Source: RUG714 sp964623515
GTDB taxonomy: Bacteria; Bacillota; Clostridia; Oscillospirales; Acutalibacteraceae
Reading direction: 5' to 3'
DNA: 53,182 bases
NCBI GenBank assembly: GCA_964623515.1
Contig: CAZURV010000012.1
Span: 1-53,182, forward strand
Under the pieces are notes generated by a model, which worked only from the letters and a program-made list of their open reading frames with translations, had not been told where the DNA came from and ran no database searches. A program made the translations under genes and the position numbers. Shown here piece by piece: positions 16,527 through 23,789 of the stretch; position 1 is the stretch's first letter; each line of letters begins with the position of its first letter.

Positions 16527-17777
16527 TTGGGTAATATTAAACTTGCACTCCGCGGAATCTGGTCTCATAAACTGCGATCCATTTTAACCATGCTTGGAAT
16601 TATAATCGGCATAGCTTCCATCATCGCCATAGTAGCAACGATTAACGGCACAAGTCGTCAGATTAAGCAGAATCTTATAGGAGACGGTTCCAATACGGTT
16701 GACGTTGCGCTGTATGAAGACAATTATCAGATGGATTTTTCCGTTCAGGAGGCGCCTGACGGCGTAAGGCTGTTAAAAGAAAGCTTGATTGAAAAAATAG
16801 AAGCGCTTGAGGAAGTGGAATCGGCTTCGGCTTATCATATGCGCAGCACATACAATAATCTTTATTATCTGAATAATTCGCTTTCGGGCGGAACTGTTAT
16901 CGGCGCGGACGATAAATATCTGAGCGTGAACGGTTATGAAATTGCTTCAGGCAGGAATTTTTCGGAAAACGATTATGCCACAAATAAAAAAGTTGCAATA
17001 ATTGATGATAAAACAGCCGAGAATATTTTTGAAAGTGAAGAACCGGTCGGAAAGGTTATCGAGATTGAAAACGAACCGTTCACGGTTATAGGCGTTGCCG
17101 AAAAAAGAAGCGATTTTATGCCGGAAATCAATACGATAAGCGATTATTACACTTATGTTTCTGATTACAGTAGCGGAATTGTCGTGATTCCCGATACGGT
17201 TTGGCCTGTGATTTACAGGTTTGACGAACCGCAGTTTGTTTCGCTGAAAGCCGTGGATACCGATAGTATGACCGAAGCAGGGAAAAAAGCTGCAGACATT
17301 CTTAATGATGAATATTCACTTGATGGGAAAACCGTGTATAAGGGAAGCAGTGTGATGGAGCAGGCAAAGGAGCTTGAAGCCGTAAGCAGGAGTACAAATA
17401 ACCAGTTGATATGGATTGCCGCTATATCTTTGCTTGTAGGCGGCATAGGTGTGGTAAACATTATGCTTGTCTCCGTAACGGAAAGAACATCTGAGATCGG
17501 CTTGAAGAAAGCGCTCGGGGCGGTAAAATCAAAAATACTCATTCAGTTTTTGGCAGAGGCGTCCGTACTGACTGCTTTAGGAGGAATTTTGGGCGTTGGC
17601 GCAGGAATTGTTCTTGCGTATATTATAGGTAAAGTATCATCCGTACCGATTGCCATCAGCGCATGGAGTGTGATTTTGGCAGTGGGCGTATCGGTTGTGA
17701 TTGGTCTTGTTTTCGGACTATTGCCCGCCGTTAAAGCTAGTAGGATGAATCCCATTGTGGCGTTGCAGAGAGAATAA
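16527..17777 (+). CDS. MacB-like ABC transporter permease
   Basis: 416 residues in the MacB/FtsX layout. There is one N-terminal membrane helix (LRSILTMLGIIIGIASIIAIVA) and a large extracytoplasmic MacB_PCD domain (about 45-280). A C-terminal three-helix FtsX block follows, with GGIGVVNIMLVSVTERTSEIGLKKALGA and a final LLPAVKASRMNPIVALQRE. This is the mechanotransmission type of exporter, which drives extracytoplasmic work instead of passing substrate through the membrane. TTG 16527 follows AGGAGG at 16514-16519. The gene belongs with the ATPase and the two adaptors upstream. Confidence 0.93.
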   Translation: MGNIKLALRGIWSHKLRSILTMLGIIIGIASIIAIVATINGTSRQIKQNLIGDGSNTVDVALYEDNYQMDFSVQEAPDGVRLLKESLIEKIEALEEVESASAYHMRSTYNNLYYLNNSLSGGTVIGADDKYLSVNGYEIASGRNFSENDYATNKKVAIIDDKTAENIFESEEPVGKVIEIENEPFTVIGVAEKRSDFMPEINTISDYYTYVSDYSSGIVVIPDTVWPVIYRFDEPQFVSLKAVDTDSMTEAGKKAADILNDEYSLDGKTVYKGSSVMEQAKELEAVSRSTNNQLIWIAAISLLVGGIGVVNIMLVSVTERTSEIGLKKALGAVKSKILIQFLAEASVLTALGGILGVGAGIVLAYIIGKVSSVPIAISAWSVILAVGVSVVIGLVFGLLPAVKASRMNPIVALQRE

Positions 17778-17801
17778 AATCGGCAGGAGGAGCCGTTAAA
17801 T

Positions 17802-18455
17802 ATGAGGGATAAGAAAAAGATAACATCCGTTTTGTTGATTCTGCTGGTCTTTTTGGTGACAATCGGCGGATCCATAGCAATTATATACTTTTTTAAACCC
17901 GATAACGAAAGTTCTTTAACAAATAATCAGGATTTTTCGCCGGAGGAAATGTATTCAAGCGTTGAATCGGATAATGTAATCGGCAGAGATGAATATAGCC
18001 TCGGAACATATCTAGGGGAAGTCAATTCGGCGGAGGAACCCGTCATCAACGGCGAGCCCGGCGATAAAACCGACATCTATGATTCAGCAGTCGTCAATTA
18101 TCAAAAGAACGGAAACGGGGAATATATCGCCGTTTGGGCGCAGATACGCGATGATTCCATTCCCTTGCCGCGCGGCATATTGATAGGCGACACATATTCC
18201 GATATATTGAAGAAGTATCCTGTAAGTGATGCGCAGGATAACGCATATAAGCCTTTCAAAGAAGATGCGCCTTCGCTTCAATACAAACAAATTTACGGTG
18301 AATATCAGGTCAGCTCGTCTTATGCCGTAGAAGTTTGGGATATGAACAATACAGAAAGTACGACTCCCATTCAGCTGATTTATGCCGATGAGGAAACAAG
18401 TATTATTTATCATATTGAACTCGGCAGGCTTGTGGTTGTGGAATATATCGGTTAA
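17802..18455 (+). CDS. Membrane-anchored protein of unknown function, last gene of the exporter operon
   Basis: 217 residues: one N-terminal membrane helix (about 7-29), then an acidic extracytoplasmic domain. I do not recognise the family. Readable blocks include GVWAQIRDDSIPLPRGILIGDTYSDILKKYPVSD-like text (IPLPRGILIGDTYSDILKKYP), which looks like the short repeat unit of a BamE/SmpA-like or DUF4309-like fold, but that is only an impression. CGGCAGGAGGAG precedes the ATG. It starts 24 bases after the permease stop, so it probably serves the exporter. Its TAA stop lies inside the left terminal repeat of a non-coding element (GGTTAAACC), so the element may have reset the 3' end. Confidence 0.7.
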   Translation: MRDKKKITSVLLILLVFLVTIGGSIAIIYFFKPDNESSLTNNQDFSPEEMYSSVESDNVIGRDEYSLGTYLGEVNSAEEPVINGEPGDKTDIYDSAVVNYQKNGNGEYIAVWAQIRDDSIPLPRGILIGDTYSDILKKYPVSDAQDNAYKPFKEDAPSLQYKQIYGEYQVSSSYAVEVWDMNNTESTTPIQLIYADEETSIIYHIELGRLVVVEYIG

Positions 18456-18714
18456 ACCAAATAGAGAAAGAAGACTGACAGGATGCCTTTTTGCGATATA
18501 TTTCGCTGAAAATGCTCTTCAAGCGTCAGTTTAACTGCACTTTTTCCTTTGCTTTTCATCCATGTAATTCTTTCAGGTGCAGGGAAGTTTTGTAAGGGAA
18601 AATTTTTCTTAGGCGCAGTTTAAAAATGCAGAAATGCTGTCATATTTCAAGGCTTTTAAACGAGTATAATGATTTAAAAAGCCTTCTTCTTATCTCCTCT
18701 ATCTGATTTAACGC
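18450..18714 (+). repeat. MITE-like element, copy A (degenerate)
   Basis: About 265 bp of non-coding DNA related along its whole length to 52527-52804. The left end GGTTAAACCAAATAGAG and right end CTATCTGATTTAACGC form imperfect terminal inverted repeats. Blocks shared with copy B include GATGCCTTTTTGCGATATAT (20 bases, exact), TTTCAGGTGCAG, AGGCGCAGTTTAAAAA and ATTTCAAGGCTTTTAAAC. No transposase or clear target duplication is seen. It fills most of the 303-base gap between 18455 and 18759. Confidence 0.75.
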
Positions 18715-18758
18715 ATAAGCGATACCTTAATGAATAAAACAGATTGCGGTGAATCACA

Positions 18759-19517
18759 GTGAAAAAAATATATGTTGTTTTGATATGTGCGTTTGCAATA
18801 CTGCTTATTTTTACCGGCTGTTCGTCTCCGGCTGTACTTAAAAGCGGTATATTCACATCTGAATATAAAGATTTTTTAAAGAATATTCAGAAAGAGAATC
18901 CTGTTTCCGTTTCATATGAAGAATACTTAAAGAACGACGGATTTGATAAAAACAAGCTTATTAAAGATATAAACAAGGATCGCCTGAAACAGCTTTCGGA
19001 CGCCCTTGCCAATTTGAAGATAAGCGAGGAAGCGCCTGATGCGTCAAATTTTTCCGTAAAGTATTATTGCTTTACTGATTCTGAAGGCAGGGAATTCGTT
19101 TTTGAATTTTACGGACAGTATCTGAAATACGGCAATACATATTATAAAGTAGATAATTATTATGAATTTACGAATATTGCATTGTCTAACACGGTTTCGG
19201 AAAATGTTGTTCTTGCACTTGACTGCGTTTATTACGGAAGTCCGGAGGATAATAACAGGATATATGCAGGCGCGAGGAAAATAACGAAAGATGCAAAAGG
19301 AAAAGAGACTGCGGGGAAATTTCAGGATTATCCTCTTGCAGATGAAATTAAAATTAAAGCGCCGACAGATAAGCAGAGAAAACTTATTAAAACGGTTTCA
19401 GCCGCTGATTTTTGCAAAAGCTTTCAGTCGCTGAAAGGCGAGGAAAACGAGAAATACTATTTCAAGGCCTTCATGAAAGACAACGTAATATACTCCCTTG
19501 AATATATATCGGGATAA
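18759..19517 (+). CDS. Putative lipoprotein of unknown function
   Basis: 252 residues from a GTG start. The signal peptide MKKIYVVLICAFAILLIFTGCSS has a lipobox ending at C21, so the mature protein should be lipid-anchored outside the membrane. The rest is a soluble mixed domain (VKYYCFTDSEGREFVFEFYGQYLKYGNTYYKVDNY) that I do not recognise. It stands alone between the repeat element and a strong bidirectional terminator. Its promoter is not clear and may lie within the repeat. It is clearly coding, given 750 bases of open frame with a signal sequence. Confidence 0.75.
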   Translation: MKKIYVVLICAFAILLIFTGCSSPAVLKSGIFTSEYKDFLKNIQKENPVSVSYEEYLKNDGFDKNKLIKDINKDRLKQLSDALANLKISEEAPDASNFSVKYYCFTDSEGREFVFEFYGQYLKYGNTYYKVDNYYEFTNIALSNTVSENVVLALDCVYYGSPEDNNRIYAGARKITKDAKGKETAGKFQDYPLADEIKIKAPTDKQRKLIKTVSAADFCKSFQSLKGEENEKYYFKAFMKDNVIYSLEYISG

Positions 19518-19530
19518 AATAAAATGTAAA

Positions 19531-19575
19531 AAAAACAGCTTTAAAAACACGAAAGTTTTTACAGCTGTTTTTTAT
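19531..19575. terminator. Bidirectional terminator between convergent genes
   Basis: AAAAACAGCTTTAAAAAC and GTTTTTACAGCTGTTTTTT form an imperfect long stem around ACGAAA. The T run overlaps the 3' end of the convergent DUF5662 gene. Confidence 0.75.
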
Positions 19576-20126
19576 CTGTATTTTTTCTTTTCATTTTTCC
19601 TGTATTTTCGAACTTTGCTTCTTAAATATGCAAAGGTTTCTGTTTCACCCTTTTCCGCAAGCATTTTTAAAAGGTCCTCAATTTCATCAGAGGTTACAGG
19701 ATGTATGTCGCGTACGTCTTTGCTTTTCATAAAATAACGGAGCGCGTAATCATCCTCGTAATTTTCTCCTCCGTAAATTTTGCTTGCGGCAACTCTGTCG
19801 CAGAACATTTCAACAACATACTTATAAGGCATTTGTACGGCTTCAACCGTTTTTGTTTTCGGATTAACATCTCGCCAGTATTCAAAATGATGTTTATTTC
19901 TGCCTTTGTGGTGAAGCCATGCGTCGGAATATCCGAATAATTCGCGTTCCAGTTCATTCGGACTGCGCGTTCCCTGATAAAATTTGGCTCCCGGAATAAA
20001 TTCAGCCGGGGAATATTTTGATAAATCATGGCGCAGTCCCTGAAAGCCTATGCCCGCGCGAAAACAGTTTTTGATAACTTCGTGCCTGTGCCTTGTTATC
20101 GTTTTAAAATGTTTGATAGGGTGCAT
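19572..20126 (-). CDS. DUF5662 family protein
   Basis: 184 residues, soluble, no signal peptide. The sequence HRHEVIKNCFRAGIGFQGLRHDLSKYSPAEFIPGAKFYQGTRSPNELERELFGYSDAWLHHKGRNKHHFEYW matches the DUF5662 family found in gut Firmicutes and their phages. Several histidines and aspartates (RHRHE, RHDLSKYS, HHKGRNKHHFEYW) are arranged like the metal ligands of an HD-like hydrolase. That reading is inference, since no activity is established. The gene is transcribed toward the terminator at 19531, with rpsT upstream on the same strand behind its own terminator. Confidence 0.8.
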   Translation of the reverse strand: MHPIKHFKTITRHRHEVIKNCFRAGIGFQGLRHDLSKYSPAEFIPGAKFYQGTRSPNELERELFGYSDAWLHHKGRNKHHFEYWRDVNPKTKTVEAVQMPYKYVVEMFCDRVAASKIYGGENYEDDYALRYFMKSKDVRDIHPVTSDEIEDLLKMLAEKGETETFAYLRSKVRKYRKNEKKKYR

Positions 20127-20148
20127 GATATACCTCCGGCTTTTTCAG

Positions 20149-20180
20149 CTTAAAAAATAAACCCGGGATACTCCGGGTCA
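20149..20180. terminator. Terminator of rpsT
   Basis: ACCCGG-GATACT-CCGGGT (20161-20178) is followed, on the minus strand, by TTATTTTTT. Confidence 0.8.
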
Positions 20181-20188
20181 TTTTTGTT

Positions 20189-20443
20189 TTATGCATTCGC
20201 TTTCTTGGCAAGTGCGGACTTTTTATTAGCTGCATTGTTTTTATGAATAAGTCCTTTTGAAGCAGCCTGATCAATCATTTTAATTGTTGTTTTAACAACT
20301 TCCTGTTTATCTTCGCTGTTATTCTGAATAGCCGCATTGGCCTTTTTAATCTGAGTTTTAAGCGCTGATTTCTTATCCTTGTTGCGAGCAGCCTTTTTTT
20401 CACTCACTATAACTCTTTTTTTTGCAGATTTAATATTCGGCAT
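20189..20443 (-). CDS. rpsT: 30S ribosomal protein S20
   Basis: 84 residues, very basic: MPNIKSAKKRVIVSEKKAARNKDKKSALKT at the N-terminus and KGLIHKNNAANKKSALAKKANA at the C-terminus, both diagnostic for S20, which binds 16S rRNA in the body of the small subunit. ATG 20443 is chosen over the GTG at 20449 because GAGGAGGTGTGGAA gives ideal spacing and S20 proteins begin MPNIKSA. It is divergent from gpr, the same gene pairing as in Bacillus (rpsT/gpr/spoIIP), which supports both calls. Confidence 0.97.
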   Translation of the reverse strand: MPNIKSAKKRVIVSEKKAARNKDKKSALKTQIKKANAAIQNNSEDKQEVVKTTIKMIDQAASKGLIHKNNAANKKSALAKKANA

Positions 20444-20528
20444 TTCCACACCTCCTCAATCCTATTTGTTAAAATGCTTAATAATAATAGCATTACTTTA
20501 TGAAAAAAGCAAGCATTTTTTTAATTTT

Positions 20529-20559
20529 GCGTATTATTTTTATCATCCGGGAAAACTTA
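20529..20559 (+). promoter_or_regulatory. Candidate forespore (SigF/SigG-type) promoter of gpr
   Basis: GCGTA, a 16-base spacer and GGAAAACTTA partly match the forespore consensus (GYWTA, about 15-16 bases, GGCAANAHTA) and lie just before gpr. Three mismatches make this tentative. Confidence 0.3.
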
Positions 20560-20580
20560 AAAATAAAGAGGTGGCGGAAT

Positions 20581-21453
20581 ATGCATTTCAGAACCGATCT
20601 CGCACTTGAAATAAAAGAAACTCTGCACGGTGATTCAAACGGCATAAAGAGTGAATCGGAAATTGAAAACGACGTTCATGTTTCAACGATAACTGTTGAG
20701 AATGAAAACGGAGAAAAGCTTATCGGAAAGCCGATAGGAAAATATATAACTCTTACGTTTCCGTCAATTTCGGATGACGTTTCTCCCGCCGGGGAAAGAG
20801 CGAATATGATTGCAAAATATCTGCGCGGATTTTTGCCCGACGGGCTTATACTTGTTGCAGGACTCGGCAATACCGAGATTACACCGGATGCACTCGGACC
20901 TTATACTGCCGCGAGAGTTCTTGCCACAAGACATATAAATGATGAAATAAAAAGAGCTTCGGGTCTTGATCGTTTAAATCCCGTTGCGGTCATATCACCC
21001 GGCGTGCTTGGGAAAACAGGAATTGAAACGTTTGAGATTATAAAAGGTGTTGTGGATTCTATAAATCCAAGCGCCGTGCTGGCGCTGGACGCCTTTGCTT
21101 CAAAGAGTTTATCCAGGCTCGGAACAACTGTTCAGATTGCCAGCAGCGGTATTTCTCCCGGTTCGGGAGTTAAGAACAAAAGGAAAGAACTCAGTGCCAA
21201 ATCTCTCGGTGTTCCCGTGATTTCTCTCGGCGTTCCCACAGTTGTCGACGGCACAACGCTTGCCGCTGAACTTATGGAGGATAAAAGTGATTCTGCATTG
21301 GAAAAAGTGCGTCCGGAAGGCAGGGATATGTTTGTTACCCCGCGTGAAATTGATTTAATCATTTCGCGTTCGTCCAGATTTTTGTCGCTTGCAGTAAATC
21401 TTGCGCTTCAGCCGGAATATTCGGCTGAGGAAATTGAAAGCCTCGTCGTCTGA
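20581..21453 (+). CDS. gpr: GPR endopeptidase (spore germination protease)
   Basis: A 290-residue aspartic-type protease that degrades small acid-soluble spore proteins at germination. ATG 20581 follows AAAGAGGTGGCGGAAT; the longer frame from 20500 has no ribosome site and an unrelated N-terminus. The mature protein starts within FRTDLALE, the conserved GPR N-terminus, and ERANMIAKYLRGFLPDGLILVAGLGNTEITPDALGP and TGIETFEIIKGVVDSINPSAVLALDAFASKS are family hallmarks. It is followed by spoIIP, as in Bacillus. Its presence shows that the organism belongs to a spore-forming lineage. Confidence 0.97.
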   Translation: MHFRTDLALEIKETLHGDSNGIKSESEIENDVHVSTITVENENGEKLIGKPIGKYITLTFPSISDDVSPAGERANMIAKYLRGFLPDGLILVAGLGNTEITPDALGPYTAARVLATRHINDEIKRASGLDRLNPVAVISPGVLGKTGIETFEIIKGVVDSINPSAVLALDAFASKSLSRLGTTVQIASSGISPGSGVKNKRKELSAKSLGVPVISLGVPTVVDGTTLAAELMEDKSDSALEKVRPEGRDMFVTPREIDLIISRSSRFLSLAVNLALQPEYSAEEIESLVV

Positions 21454-21462
21454 TTTGTACGA

Positions 21463-21489
21463 ATAAAATATTTTTTCCGGTCATATAAA
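21463..21489 (+). promoter_or_regulatory. Candidate mother-cell (SigE-type) promoter of spoIIP
   Basis: ATA (21463-21465), 16 bases and CATATAAA (21482-21489) fit the SigE pattern ATA-N16-18-CATAYAHT with one mismatch. spoIIP is SigE-controlled in Bacillus. Tentative. Confidence 0.35.
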
Positions 21490-21547
21490 TTCATCAGAAT
21501 GAATGAAAGGACTTGAATCATGGTTAGTTAAAACCATAGGGGAAAAT

Positions 21548-22651
21548 ATGAAAAAAACGGACAAATTGTTCATAGCCACCATAGCACTGATTTTGCTTTT
21601 ATGCGCAGTGCGGTTCGCAACGGATTGGGCAGATATGTCTGCCTCCGCTTTGCAGGTTTTACTGAAAACAGAAATATATTCCGGTCAGAAAAGTTTTGTT
21701 TATAATCATTTTACGGTACAGGGCTTGCTTGCAAAGCAAATATCTGCTCCCGATCCTCCTGAAAAAGAAACGACTGACCAACCGCTGACACAGACGGACA
21801 GCGATATTAAAAAACTTATGCAGATTGAAACAAACGCCTTGCCCAATAAGGAGAAAGCAGGTTCGATTATTGAGAGAACTTTTGTTAATGTTTCAAATCA
21901 GGTACAGTACGGCAACGTGAAGGTACAGAACCGAACTCTGCAAAAAGTGAATATTAAGTCTGCTTTGGAGACGGGAGCAAAACTTACCATAACAGATAAA
22001 AGTAAGCCGTCTGTTTTGATTTATCATACACATACAACCGAGAGTTACGTTATACTGGATAACGGATGGTATCCGAAAGGTATGCTTACATGCGTTGACG
22101 ATAAAAGCAGAAATATGGTTCGGGTAGGAGATGCAATCTGCGAGAGGCTCGAGGCAGCGGGTTTCACTGTTATTCATGATACGGATATTCACGATACGGA
22201 TTACACCAATGCTTACAAAAATTCAGGGAAGAAAATGGATGAGATACTGAAAAAATACCCCGAGATTGATGTTACGATAGATATTCACCGAGACAGTATC
22301 GGTGCGGAAAAGAAGAACGACAGAACCGCCGCAGTAGCTGAAATCAGCGGCAAAAAAGCGGCTCAGTTAATGATTATAACCGGATGTGAAGAAGGTGATG
22401 TTACAGACTTTCCGAATTGGAAAGATAATTTTAATTTCACGATTGGTCTTCAGAAACAACTTGAAGATATGTATCCGGGAATAACAAGACCTGTATTTTT
22501 CAGCGAACGGCGCTATAATATGTATAAAACCCGCAACAGTATCCTAATAGAAGTAGGTTCAGACGGAAATACGCTGGATCAGGCAGTTTACAGCGGAAAG
22601 CTTCTGGGTACTGCGCTCGGCGAATACCTTGAAAAATACACGGTAAAATAG
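21548..22651 (+). CDS. spoIIP: Stage II sporulation protein P (engulfment peptidoglycan hydrolase)
   Basis: 367 residues from ATG 21548, which follows AGGGGA at 21538-21543; a frame from 21503 is longer but gives an odd N-terminus. There is one membrane helix (about 5-27), a linker, and the SpoIIP amidase/endopeptidase domain with SVLIYHTHTTESY, VTIDIHRDSIG and NSILIEVGSDGNTLDQA. These supply the metal-binding His/Glu residues. SpoIIP, with SpoIID and SpoIIM, cuts septal peptidoglycan during engulfment of the forespore. It lies directly after gpr. Confidence 0.95.
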   Translation: MKKTDKLFIATIALILLLCAVRFATDWADMSASALQVLLKTEIYSGQKSFVYNHFTVQGLLAKQISAPDPPEKETTDQPLTQTDSDIKKLMQIETNALPNKEKAGSIIERTFVNVSNQVQYGNVKVQNRTLQKVNIKSALETGAKLTITDKSKPSVLIYHTHTTESYVILDNGWYPKGMLTCVDDKSRNMVRVGDAICERLEAAGFTVIHDTDIHDTDYTNAYKNSGKKMDEILKKYPEIDVTIDIHRDSIGAEKKNDRTAAVAEISGKKAAQLMIITGCEEGDVTDFPNWKDNFNFTIGLQKQLEDMYPGITRPVFFSERRYNMYKTRNSILIEVGSDGNTLDQAVYSGKLLGTALGEYLEKYTVK

Positions 22652-22680
22652 TTTACATATTTATATGATTCTGCTATAAT
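22652..22680 (+). promoter_or_regulatory. Promoter of birA, placed so close that the mRNA may be leaderless
   Basis: TTTACA (22652-22657), exactly 17 bases and TATAAT (22675-22680). The ATG of birA begins at 22691, only 10 bases after the -10 box, and no Shine-Dalgarno sequence is present. Confidence 0.7.
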
Positions 22681-22690
22681 TTATTGTATT

Positions 22691-23644
22691 ATGGCGCTTA
22701 AAGATAAAGTATTTGAAAAACTGAATCATGCATTCGGGCATTTTATTTCCGGGCAGACGCTTGCAGAAGATTTCGGTGTTTCAAGAAACGCCGTGTGGAA
22801 AGCGGTGAAGGCTTTGGAACAGGATGGCGTTGATGTTGAATCGGTTCATAACAGGGGATACCGTTTAAATCCGAATGCACTTGTAAAAAGCAGAATAGAA
22901 AGTGTTATTCCCGATGGTATCAAGCTATTTCTAATGCGGCGAACAGACAGTACAAATTCCGAAGCAAAGCGTTTGCTTGCAGGCGGATTCTGCGGAACAG
23001 GGCTTGTAGTGGCTGATGAGCAGACGGGCGGCAGAGGAAGGCTCGGCAGAAGTTTTTACAGTCCTCCCGGGAGCGGTGTATATATGAGCCTTATCATCAA
23101 ACCGGGCTTCGGAATCAGCGATGCTGTTTTTATTACAACGGCGGCGTCTGTTGCCGTTGTCAGGGCAATTGAAAAGCTAACCGATAAAAAGCCGCAGATT
23201 AAATGGGTAAACGATATATATATCCATGATAAAAAGGTATGCGGTATTTTGACGGAAGCCGTAACCGATTTTGAGTCCGGTTCGGTTGAAAGCGTGGTGA
23301 TAGGCATAGGAATCAATCTTTATTCTGAAGCTATTCCCGATGAAATTAAAAATATTGCTGCGGGGCTTGATGATGAGAGTGTGAACCGTACGGAGCTTAT
23401 CGGCGCGGTTATAACTGAATTGTCGGTGGTTTTATCTGATTTAAAACATGCGGATTTCATGGAAGAATATCGGGAACATTCGCTTGTAACAGGCAAAAAA
23501 ATAACATATACGCACGGCAGTATGTCCGGCGAGGGTATCGTTACGGGTATAGATGATTTCGGCGGACTGACAGTCGAAACGGAGCATGGGGAAATAACCC
23601 TGCGAAGCGGTGAAATAAGCGTAAGGTTAGGAATGGATCGTTAA
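22691..23644 (+). CDS. birA: Bifunctional biotin--[acetyl-CoA-carboxylase] ligase / biotin operon repressor
   Basis: 317 residues. An N-terminal winged helix (SGQTLAEDFGVSRNAVWKAVKALEQDGV) marks the repressor-type BirA. The catalytic domain has RTDSTNSEAKR, the adenylate loop GRGRLGRSFYSPPGSGVYMS and the biotin-site KWVNDIYIHDKKVCGILTE. A C-terminal SH3-like domain closes the protein. It joins biotin to the carrier lysine of carboxylases and probably represses biotin synthesis or uptake genes located elsewhere. No biotin genes or biotinylated subunits lie nearby. Translation seems to begin on a leaderless or nearly leaderless message. Confidence 0.95.
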   Translation: MALKDKVFEKLNHAFGHFISGQTLAEDFGVSRNAVWKAVKALEQDGVDVESVHNRGYRLNPNALVKSRIESVIPDGIKLFLMRRTDSTNSEAKRLLAGGFCGTGLVVADEQTGGRGRLGRSFYSPPGSGVYMSLIIKPGFGISDAVFITTAASVAVVRAIEKLTDKKPQIKWVNDIYIHDKKVCGILTEAVTDFESGSVESVVIGIGINLYSEAIPDEIKNIAAGLDDESVNRTELIGAVITELSVVLSDLKHADFMEEYREHSLVTGKKITYTHGSMSGEGIVTGIDDFGGLTVETEHGEITLRSGEISVRLGMDR

Positions 23645-23789
23645 ACGCTCCGATGCCTTACTTATCTCAGAATAATGTTTTGCATATCTATTGCGTGATT
23701 AAAAAATCTGAGAATATGAATTGTGCTTTTATCCATTTAACAATCCGGCAGGGGATAAACCTGTATTTTTTAAATTTGAGGTGATTTTT

